Positions 32,970 through 42,800 of a stretch of DNA of 50,523 nt are shown here, in pieces. Position 1 is the stretch's first letter; every line of letters starts with the position of its first letter. Source of the DNA: Candidatus Kapaibacterium sp. (GTDB lineage: Bacteria; Bacteroidota; Ignavibacteria; Kapaibacteriales; Kapaibacteriaceae). The notes under the pieces are model-generated. The model saw nothing but the letters and a program-made list of their open reading frames with translations. It ran no database searches and was not told the origin of the DNA. The stretch spans positions 1 through 50,523 of the forward strand of contig VEQR01000015.1 in the NCBI GenBank assembly GCA_018883125.1. Direction: 5' to 3'. Made by a program: the position numbers and the translations under genes.

Positions 32970-34064
32970 CTATGGTGTGCTTTGTCCGAAGGTTCTGCTG
33001 AGTACCCCCGACATCAGCTGTACGATGCCTATCATCCGACCATAGTCCATGCGGCGTGGACCGATTACCCCCAGCGTACCACGTGCTGTGCCGGCACGGT
33101 AGGTGGACGTGATGAGCGAATAATCATGCAGTTCAACATTGGGGATCTCGTTGCCGATGCGCACGGTAACGCCGTCGCCTGCGGCCGAGGAGCCAAGCAG
33201 GTGAACCACGACATCTTCGTTTTCGATAAGCTCGATGATACTTCTTAGGCGCTCTGGGGATTCATACTCTGGTTGTGAGATCAGGTTCGTTGCACCGGAA
33301 ACGTGCACCGTAGCCCCCTGAGGGGTGGTTGCGATGTTGCCGATCTGTTCCACGAAAAGTCGCAGCAGTGCCGGCTCCACACGCATACCGGTAGCATCAT
33401 CAAGTGGTAGGGAGACGATTTCTTGAAGGGGGCGATTCCGCATCCACTCGTTGAGCACGCGGGCGATCTCCAAAACAGATTGATGATCAACGGCTGAGCG
33501 CGTTTCGAGACTTACCGTGCGGACTAGTTCACTATCAAGATCGATGATCACCACGAATCGTTCGCTGCTGAGGGCAACGATCTCAACCGTGCGCACGCGT
33601 GCCTCGCGGAATCGAGGTATCTGGACAAGGGCAAGGTGACGGCTGAGCGACCCGAGTATCCGCGATGCATCGCGCACGATGCTCTCCTTCGGGACGGTGA
33701 GTAGCTCCAGGACGGCATCTTCGGGTGTGCATAGTTCTGCCTGAAGTCGCTCGGTGGTGGCGTCCGTCAGTGAATCAACATAGAACCGGTAGCCAAGGTC
33801 GGTCGGCATTCTACCGGCCGACGTGTGAGGATGGGTGATATATCCACGAAGTTCAAGGTCGGACATCGTATTGCGAATCGTTGCCGGACTCAGCGGCATG
33901 GAGCGTGCAAGAAACGACGAAAGCACCCGTGAACCGACAGGTGTCCCCGTGAGGATATACAGGTGAACAACCGCCTGAAGGATCGTGCGTTCGCGTTCGC
34001 TTAAGTCGTGCTGGGGGGCCGACAAGAATCGAGTCGTGGCGATCATTGGATCACGTGGCAGCAT
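32970..34064 (-). CDS. hrcA: Heat-inducible transcription repressor HrcA
   Basis: A 364-residue repressor that in other bacteria binds CIRCE operators of chaperone operons. The winged-helix N-domain reads LSERERTILQAVVHLYILTG then SPATIRNTMSDLELRGYI and HPHTSAGRMPTDLGYRFYV. A long dimerisation/GAF-like region and the C-terminal YRAGTARGTLGVIGPRRMDY complete the match. The ATG at 34064 overlaps the end of the GH2-like gene by 14 bp; an ATG at 34046 is equally possible. No CIRCE inverted repeat (TTAGCACTC-N9-GAGTGCTAA) was seen in the window. Confidence 0.94.
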   Translation of the reverse strand: MLPRDPMIATTRFLSAPQHDLSERERTILQAVVHLYILTGTPVGSRVLSSFLARSMPLSPATIRNTMSDLELRGYITHPHTSAGRMPTDLGYRFYVDSLTDATTERLQAELCTPEDAVLELLTVPKESIVRDASRILGSLSRHLALVQIPRFREARVRTVEIVALSSERFVVIIDLDSELVRTVSLETRSAVDHQSVLEIARVLNEWMRNRPLQEIVSLPLDDATGMRVEPALLRLFVEQIGNIATTPQGATVHVSGATNLISQPEYESPERLRSIIELIENEDVVVHLLGSSAAGDGVTVRIGNEIPNVELHDYSLITSTYRAGTARGTLGVIGPRRMDYGRMIGIVQLMSGVLSRTFGQSTP

Positions 34065-36645
34065 TCACAAAGAACGATAGAAATGAAAACCCGTGATGCG
34101 TCACGTCAAGCGATACAACCGCCAATGCCAAAAGGACCACGATGAATCCGATACCGATGGAATACACAACTGCCGGGCGTGCGTCGAAGACCACGCTCGT
34201 TGCCCGAAGGATTCGTAGGATAACCCACACCGCAACCGCCAGGATCGTGATCGGCACAAAGACAGACAGCTCGTTTGCCGTGAGGGCTTGGTGCAGCGCG
34301 ATGCCAATAGGCAGCAGCACCAAAACCGGAAGGCTTGACCAGACCACAATGGTGAATGTGTCTCCAAGTGTGATACGCCCCCTGACAAATGCTGCCCCAG
34401 AGCGCAGAAGAAGACAGATCAGCGCGAGTTTGGCCAGAATCAACAGTGACCAGACGAGTGTTGAAAGCTCCGGATTCCACGCAATGAAACGCACGGCTTC
34501 GTAGATGGCGTCACTCGAAACAAGCACATGAAGGATCTGTTCGATCCACGGGTCTACTCTCACGAAATAGAGGAACGAGGCAATTACCAGACCAGCACTG
34601 CCAGAGATGACCAGCGCAAGAACGCCCGTGTGCGCCGTTGAGAGGATGCGTTGGTCTCGAATGTCCGCATAGAAGTTGTACGGGCGCAATAGGGCCCGCA
34701 CGACGTATTCGCGGAACCGACGCGAACGGTTGGCCAAAAGGGCCAGGGCAATGCCGAGGAGGATGCCGGTGGCAATGAAGATGATCGGCGTGGAGAATCC
34801 GCTCTCGCGGGCTTGTAACAGCGGAAGCTTCTCATCGTTGATAAGGGCCTTGTACATCTCGAACGCCACGCGCCGCTGACGATACGTGTCAACCAGTCCG
34901 GACGTGCAGATGTAGGGGTCGTAGTGGTCTGCCAGCATCGTCGGCCGTTCAAGGCGGAAGTCGTTGAAGGTCCAAACGAGAACGCCGGCCAGCTGCGCAG
35001 CACTCGACCACGAATAGAACTTGTTGATAAGTAGTGCCTGGGCTTCATTGGAAAGCGGATCACTGAAGCCGTTCGTGTTTGACGGAGAGACCAGGCCGCC
35101 AAACTCTGCGATCACAGCTGCGGAAGTAAATGCTGACTGACTCCGCGGTTGCAGTCGGAAAATCTGAGAACTGTCTGCCGTTGCAAAGAATCGGGCGATG
35201 ATGATGTCAAAGCCCCCTTCGCTTGTCTCATCAAGTTGGCGTGACGAAACGACCTTATACACGAGTTTGCTTGAGCTGCGGCGCAGGAATTGGCCCATCT
35301 GAAGATGATATCGCGAGACGGTCGATGATTTCTCGTCGAGTCCGTCGCTAAGTCCGATAGCAATCACTGACGGGTGAGAGTCGAGGTAGGTAACCGAGCG
35401 CTCGGCAACATTGCGGAAACGCGTCGACAACTCCTGTTCATCCAGCATGCTTGCCGGAACATCGGCGCAGGGCAGCTCTGCATACACCAGAATGCCATAC
35501 GAATCGCAGAGAGCAAGAAGTTCTGGATGAGGACTGCCGCGAATCACTCGAATGGCGTTGATGCCGAGGGTCTTCATGAGTGACACGTCATACTGCATTT
35601 GCTTTAGGGAAAGCGAAGGGCCAACCACTGGCGCATCTTCGACATAGTCCACTGCATTGATGCGCAGTGCAGTGTCGTTCATGACAACTTTTCGTGCGCC
35701 ATCGATCGTTGCAATGCGTATCGATCGAAAACCGAATGGAACGGAATAGGAGTCAACAACTCGTCCGTCAACCGAGAGCTTGATCTGTAAGTCGTATAAG
35801 TTGGGTGTCGAGGGCGACCATAGGCGGACATTTCCTACCGAGAGCGTCATGGAGGGGACGGTTTCCCGGGACCGGCCGACCGACGATGTTGCACTCGATG
35901 TGCTGACGATCAGGCCGCTTGCGCGTTCGACTACCCGCATTTCAATTGCAAATGGAATTGTTGCATTGGCCAGTCGGTCAGATGCCGACGGAACAGGCCT
36001 GATGCGTTCGATGAGACCACTCATCACTCTGGCTGAAACCGTTACCGTTCCCACACTGCCTTGAATCGACGTACGAAGCCGGACGTTTTCCGTCCAGAGG
36101 TGCGGAGTGCCCACAAGAAAAATCTCTCGAATCACACCAAATGACAGCTTTGGTGCGCTGCGTCCCATACGCTGGACGTTTGCCGCCATCGATGATGTTG
36201 GCGTAATCAGAAGCTCAATCGTGTTATGCCCCGGTTTCAGCACGCCATCGCGGATCCTGATCCCAAACGGTACCATGCCGCCTGGATATCGCATCACAAA
36301 TCGTCCGTTTACCAGGAGTTCAACTCCATCGACGACCCCGAAGAGCTGTAGATGCCAGCTGTTGCTGGCAAGCGTCAGAGAATCGATGCGGAGCGTCTTG
36401 CGAAGCCGCACCGGATCGTTCCCAACGAGGTCGCCCGGGACTGTTGCAGCATCAACGGCAACACCATCTTCGATGCGTTGCCATGAGCCGGCAAGATCGT
36501 AGACTTTTCGACTGTCGCTCGACAGGAAAGGGGCTGCCTTTGACTGTTCTGCGGCATTTATCGGGTACGGTGAAAGGACCATCACAAGCACGATGGCAAG
36601 GATGGAGCAAAAGGTTGATACTGCGGTGCGCTGTAATGCGTGCAT
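34051..36645 (-). CDS. GH2-like protein fused to a multi-pass membrane domain
   Basis: An 864-residue protein. A signal or anchor sequence (about 6-30) is followed by a glycoside hydrolase family 2-like part: a sugar-binding jelly roll (about 45-185, for example DGVELLVNGRFVMRYPGGM), an Ig-like domain (about 186-310, VRLWSPSTPNLYDLQI) and a TIM-barrel (about 315-610). Helix 619-637 and about five more transmembrane helices (672-848) form a C-terminal membrane domain vaguely like Yip1 family proteins. The nucleophile position is kept (Glu514 in VIAEFGG), but the Asn-Glu acid/base pair is Asp434-Gly435 in SVIAIGLSDG, so ordinary hydrolysis is unlikely. The start ATG 36645 gives the signal; upstream ATGs up to 36768 would overlap the sprA promoter region. 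Confidence 0.75.
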   Translation of the reverse strand: MHALQRTAVSTFCSILAIVLVMVLSPYPINAAEQSKAAPFLSSDSRKVYDLAGSWQRIEDGVAVDAATVPGDLVGNDPVRLRKTLRIDSLTLASNSWHLQLFGVVDGVELLVNGRFVMRYPGGMVPFGIRIRDGVLKPGHNTIELLITPTSSMAANVQRMGRSAPKLSFGVIREIFLVGTPHLWTENVRLRTSIQGSVGTVTVSARVMSGLIERIRPVPSASDRLANATIPFAIEMRVVERASGLIVSTSSATSSVGRSRETVPSMTLSVGNVRLWSPSTPNLYDLQIKLSVDGRVVDSYSVPFGFRSIRIATIDGARKVVMNDTALRINAVDYVEDAPVVGPSLSLKQMQYDVSLMKTLGINAIRVIRGSPHPELLALCDSYGILVYAELPCADVPASMLDEQELSTRFRNVAERSVTYLDSHPSVIAIGLSDGLDEKSSTVSRYHLQMGQFLRRSSSKLVYKVVSSRQLDETSEGGFDIIIARFFATADSSQIFRLQPRSQSAFTSAAVIAEFGGLVSPSNTNGFSDPLSNEAQALLINKFYSWSSAAQLAGVLVWTFNDFRLERPTMLADHYDPYICTSGLVDTYRQRRVAFEMYKALINDEKLPLLQARESGFSTPIIFIATGILLGIALALLANRSRRFREYVVRALLRPYNFYADIRDQRILSTAHTGVLALVISGSAGLVIASFLYFVRVDPWIEQILHVLVSSDAIYEAVRFIAWNPELSTLVWSLLILAKLALICLLLRSGAAFVRGRITLGDTFTIVVWSSLPVLVLLPIGIALHQALTANELSVFVPITILAVAVWVILRILRATSVVFDARPAVVYSIGIGFIVVLLALAVVSLDVTHHGFSFLSFFVNAAT

Positions 36646-36752
36646 AGGGCAATGCAATAGGATGCTGCGTGAATCGTGCCACCATGCTGATCTGCAGGTG
36701 GTCGAGCGGAGAAATCTTCTCCGCCGTAGCCGTGCAAAAGTAACTCGACGGT

Positions 36753-36760
36753 TATCTTTG
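36753..36760 (+). promoter_or_regulatory. Putative -7 promoter element (TATCTTTG) for sprA
   Basis: TATCTTTG is an exact TAnnTTTG match 116 nt before the sprA GTG. Just downstream, ATCACGGAG is repeated (36764-36772 and 36774-36782), a 10-bp-spaced tandem in the predicted start region. The rest of the 231-nt divergent gap (36646-36876) shows no further gene. Confidence 0.5.
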
Positions 36761-36876
36761 TCCATCACGGAGAATCACGGAGTCGGGATATTCTCGCCAA
36801 TTGTGACGCCTTGTTGCCGACCTCCAGGGGGGTTGGTCGTCAGTTTTGTTGAACAACCATAGGTGAGTAGCCCACC

Positions 36877-39800
36877 GTGTTCGCTCTGACACGACGAACG
36901 TGGACGACTGTGCTGTGCGCATTAGGCGTTATGGCAGCACCGGAGTGCGTCCTTGCGGAGGTTTCTGCGCTGCCATGGCTGGCGCAGAGCGAGCCCCTGC
37001 ACATCCATGCAATCGGGCTTACAACGGCCTTGTTGGGCTCACTTGTTCCCTCGGCCGTGGTTGATACCGTGCGCCGTGACACATCGATACGAGGTCCGGA
37101 AGGGATCGGGGATCCGACAAACACCGACACACCTGGCTACTTTCCCGATGTTTACATCAATCGTTTCGAGTTGACTCCCGCGCAGCGATCGTATCGATTC
37201 ATCCGTCCACCTTCCGGCTATTCACAGCGCAGCAGCATTGATTCTACGGTGGGAATCGTTACGCTCTGGGAGATCACCGATGGGGCAGACGTCGGTACGA
37301 TGATCCCACTCTCACTGGAAGCGTATCTGGCTCAACGACGCGAGAGCATGATCAGGAAGGCACGCGACTCTTCGCTCCTGAAGTATGAGATGAAGAAGCC
37401 CCTTTCAGCGGCCGAACTCACCAAGCTTATTGACCAGGCAACGAACATCACCATACCGTTGCCGCAAAATCCGCTGTTCGGGATCTTCGGCAAGCCGGAG
37501 ATCTCCATCAATGTAAACGGTGAGGTGAACGTTCAGGCCGGTTGGCGATGGGACTCACAGTCGCTTGGTACTGCCTCCATTGCAGGACAAAATCAATCGG
37601 CACCGATCTTCAATCAGAATATCCAGGTAAATGTTAGCGGTCGTATTGGTGACAAGCTGAGGATGAATGTTGACTGGAACACGCTGAACCAGTTTGAGTT
37701 CAATAACCGATTCAAGATTGGTTTTGAAGGCAATGACGACGATATCGTCAAGCGAGTAGAGTTCGGCAACGTCAATCTTGAATCACAGAGTGCCTTGATA
37801 GGGGGCGGACAGACGCTCTTTGGCGTGCGAGCCGATTTCCAGTTTGGTCCGCTGTTCCTGAAGTCGATTGCCTCACAACGGCGCGGCGAGCGGCAGTTCA
37901 TTAATGCCCGCGGCGGATCGTCTCGCCAGCAGTTCAGCATCCGCGCCTACGATTATGCAAAGAATCACTTTTTCGTCGATACCGCGTATTTCGCGGTGTG
38001 GAAAGAGTACTTCAGGAGTGCTACGCCAGCGCTTTCAAAAGCCGGTTCGGCATTGGTCATCAAAGAAATTGATGTCTGGGAATCGACAACCGACCTCAAG
38101 GAAGTGCAGGCAAATGAGGCCATCGCTTACGACGAGCTGGCCTCGATCCGATATGCTGCAAATGAGCGGTACCCGGCAGGCTTGAAGCAGGCCGAGATCA
38201 AAGCGGGATCCGTTGAACGAGGTCGCTTCGTTAGGCTGGAGCCCCGTCGGTTCGAGGTGGATATGAATCTCGGCACGGTAACGGTACTCAATCTTCGAAA
38301 CGACCGATACTACGCGGTTTCCTATCGGATCGAGGGTCCAACGACATCTGAGCAGGACGATGAGTACGTGGGAACGCTTGCGCGCAACGCCGAGGAAAAG
38401 GATACGATCATTCTCAAGCTCATTGCTCGTCCACAGATGCAGCCAGGCTTTCGCAAGATCTGGAAGCGGATGATGCGGAACCGCTATCAGGTTGGGATGC
38501 CGAACATGAATGCCGTTGATGCCAAGCTCGGCATGTGGTACTATCGCTCGACAAATGACTCGGCTGATGTTCTTGAAGGGGCTCCGGATAAGATCGTCAC
38601 GATCTTCCGTGTTGACCAGGTGAATAACGGGACGGGAGTTGCGCCTCCGGACGGTGTGTTCGATCCTCGTCCGCCGATTTTTAATGCTCAACGTGGTGAG
38701 ATCACCTTCCCAAGCCTTGAACCGTTCCGAGAGGGATTGCGAGATTATTTCGCCGCCAAAGGCAATGCGCAGCTCGCCGAGCAGTACGTGTTTAACGAAG
38801 TATATGATACCACTGAGATCGCCGCTCGTTTGGTAACCGCTAAGGATCGATTCCTCATCGTTGGCGAGGGTACCGGAACATCGATGGGAAGCCGCATCCC
38901 TCTGGCATATCAGCTTGCTCCTGGTAGTGTTCGCGTAACTCTCGATGGAATGGCGCTGCGTGAAGGCGTCGACTACATGGTGGATTACAACACCGGCACG
39001 TTGTCACTCTTGAATCCGCGGGCACAACTGCCGAATGCAAACCTCAACGTTGAGTTCGAGAAGAACGACATCTTTAATCTGACCACGCGAACTTTGCTTG
39101 GTCTGCGGGCAGATATGCGTCTGTTCACTAAGAGACGCATGAACGGATCGGTGGGGATGACGATCATGAACTATGATCAGGCGGCCATCATCGACCGCGT
39201 TCTGCCGGGTCAGGAGCCGAATGCGAACTTCATGATGGGCTTTGATGCCAAGTTCAATGCTGAACTTCCATGGCTTACCTCGGCCCTGAACCTGCTGCCC
39301 GGTATCGACACGAAGGAAAAGTCAACCTTCGCGTTCAACGGGGAATGGGCCATGGTCTCGCCAACACCGAATAAGCGATTCTCCACCGTTGCCAGTGACG
39401 ATGGCAAGGCCGTTGCGTATGTCGATGACTTTGAATCAGCACGGCGCTATCTCGGATTCGGCCTCACTCCAACTACATGGTTGCATTCGTCGGCGGCAAA
39501 GGATACTACGCTCTGGGATGCTGACACCACCGCCCAGAAGTACCGCGGCAAGATGTTCTGGTATCAGAAATTCGTACCGGATGTTCCGCAGGGTGATGTG
39601 TATCCAAATCGTGCTCGTGTGCAGGGACGCAACAACATCAATCCACTGCGCATCGTGTTCAATCCGAACGAGCGCGGGATTCATAATCCGAATCAGGATT
39701 TTGTCGATGAACAGTCCGTTGACTGGAACGGGGCTGACAGTCTCGCACTTCGCGATCAGGCAGCGGCCTTTCAGCGCGATAACCGTCAAAAGGTCTGGGC

Positions 39801-42800
39801 CGGCATGACGCGTCTGCTATCGCCGTTCAACACCAACTTCGATAACGAAAACATCGACTACATCGAGATCATGATGCGCATCGATGGTTACGAGCCGGGC
39901 TCGCGCATGTTTATCGACCTTGGTCAGATCAGCGAAGACATCGTTCCGAATCAAAGGCTCAATACCGAGGATCGTCCACCGGCGAACAATCTGATTGACG
40001 TCGGGGAAGATACCGGCATTGATGGACTCACCGACGAACAGGAGAAGCTTGCCTACCCGGCGCCCCATAACCGAGAAGCAGATCCGGCGCGTGATAATTA
40101 TGTGTTTGATTTCGCAGCAAATCGTGACAATCAGTCTGAGGCGCAGTTCCGTCGCTACAACAACTATGAAGGAAATGCCACACAGTCCGAGTATGGCCAG
40201 TTCCCGGACACGGAGATATTGAATAGGAACAATGGTCAGACCATTTCCCTTGATAACAGTTACTTCCGCTACGAGGTAAAGCTGATTCCCAATCCGTCTC
40301 TGAACTCACAGATCGTCGGTGGTAACCCTGCCAGCGGATGGTATCAGTTCCGCATTCCGGTTCGTCAACCAGACACGATCGTTGGTAACCCTCTGTTTAC
40401 GAATATCCAGTACGCCCGCATTCATGTGCAGGGCGGTACCGTAAAGCTCTCCATCGCCGATTGGGGAGTGGTTGGTTCGTATTGGCTTCGAAACCACCAA
40501 TTCCAGTCTGGCGTGGCTCAAACGGATACGGTAATTCAGGTGGCCTACGTAAATCGCGAAGAAAATCAGGACGCACCGGACTTTTACACCATGCCTCCCG
40601 GTGTGCGGCCCCCGCAGCAGCTGCAGAACCCGGATCCTTATCAGCAGCTGTACATGAACGAGCAGTCGATGGTGGTGCGGACGCGAAATCTGCGCGCCGG
40701 TGAAGAACGCTTCACGGCCCGAATATTCCGTCCATGGGATCTCTTCTTTTACAAGCAGCTCGCATTCTTTATCCACGGTGACAATACCATGCCGGCAGCG
40801 GTAACGCCGGGGTCGACTCCAACGGCGTACTGTTTCATCCGATTCGGGATCGACAGTGCCAACTACTACGAGTACAGACGTCCGATGATTCGGGGCTGGC
40901 AGGATTTGCGCGTAATCATTCAGGACCTAACGGCCATCAAGGAAATCCGCGATAAGTCGCGCATCGATCAGCGTCAGGAGTTTCCTGTGCCGGGAGATCC
41001 GCAGGGCATTTATGCCATCAAGGGTAGTCCGATCATGACCCGAGTTTCGTTTTTTGGATTCGGTGTTGCCAATCCTGCGGAACGCTACCCTAACGAACTA
41101 TCAACCACGATGTGGGTGAATGAGTTGCGAGCAGTAGATCCTAACGCTGACAACGACTGGGCCGCTATTAGTAACGCAACACTCAAGCTTGCCGACGTCG
41201 GTGACATCACCACGGCCGTCAACGTTTCAACGCCCAATTTCCACCGTCTTGAAGAGCGATTCGGGAATCGACTGCATACAACCACGTGGACAACTACCAT
41301 GCAGATGGGTGTTGAGAAGCTCTTGCCGAAGGAGCTCAGGGAAACGAAGATCCCGATCACGTATACCCATGCTGAGATAACGGAGACGCCGCAATTTCAG
41401 GCGCAGAATGATGTCGTTTTGGAAACCGCTGCTATAGCCGCCGCCAATGACACCCTTCGGAAAGGGGCTTCTCAGGATGTTGCTGACGAGGTTGCCGAAA
41501 ATGTCCGCCGCCGGTCGCAACGCGTTCGTGTTCAGGACCAATGGGCGTTGAACGGTCTGCGTCTGGGTATTCCCGTTAAGGCATGGTACATCGACGATAC
41601 GTTCAATAAGCTGACATTTAATTTCTCCTACAGTCAGGAGTTTGAGCGGTCCCAAGTGGTGCAACAACGATTCGATTGGAGATGGCGATTCAAGGTCGAC
41701 TATGCCGTGAATATTGCTCCGAAGTTTTCGGTCTCGCCAATGAAGTTCCTCACGGACGTCTGGGGACTCAAGGCGTACAAGGACGCCAAGATCAACTTCC
41801 TCCCGCAAACGCTTAATGCCAGCGTGAACATGACGCGCGCTCGCACGACCGAGCAGTCGAGGTTCCTTACACAGGCAAGCCCCATTGCCCGAGAGTTCAT
41901 TGCCGATAAATCACTCGGTTTCAATTGGCGTCTGGTCGAAAACGGATTTCTGAGCCCGAGTCTCGACTACAAGGTGAATTCGATCTCAACCTTGGTCCCA
42001 TTCGAACTCGACGAAAATGGCCGTCAGCGAACGGCCGGCGAGCTCCGCTCGCGAATCATCGGTGGAGACGGTGGTCTGATAGACTTTGGAAACGTCAGCA
42101 ACTACACCCAGAACGTTACGCTGTCACTGCGTCCGCGTCTGCCGGATATCGCCGGATTGAATAGATTCTTTGAGACGACTGGTTCGTATACGTCGAACTT
42201 CTCGCTGATGGATCCGCTTCAGGCCGATACCACTCTGCGTGATGTTGTTCGAGAAGCACGATACAATGCCAGCTTCCGCCTTAGTCCGGTCCTTCGCTGG
42301 CGTCAGCTCGGGGCGGAGATCTTTGGTCCCGTTCCAAAGGATAGTGCTGGTTTTGGCCGGATCATCCAAGAGATCATCTTCGGGTTCGAGAATATCACCA
42401 CCACCTTCAATCAGGGTACCAATGCCATCAACAAGGGGGTTCGTGGCACGTCGGGCTTTGATAATTTCTGGACGCGCAGTTTTCTCTTCCGCAGCAATGA
42501 TCCGTCTCTCGGACCAAGTACGGCATATCAATTGGGCCTGATCTCCAATCCGCATGGCGAGATCAATCTCGTACCATCTTCCTCCTTCCCATACTTCGGA
42601 TTCTCAACCTCACCGGGCGTGCGCCCCGTTAATGCCGTGATGCAGGATGATTACTCGCAGAAAAACACGCTTCAGCTTCAGACCAGCAGGCCGCTTTGGC
42701 AGGGGGCTACCCTTGACCTTACAATGAAGACAGACGTCGGATATACGCGAAATCAGCGTGTTGAGACCGATGCGGCCGGCCTGCCAACGTTCACGAACGT

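Noticed and set aside
40600-40703. Small plus-strand frames inside sprA
   Set aside because: The sprA frame is uninterrupted over 2269 codons with family motifs on both sides; the inner frames are shadows.
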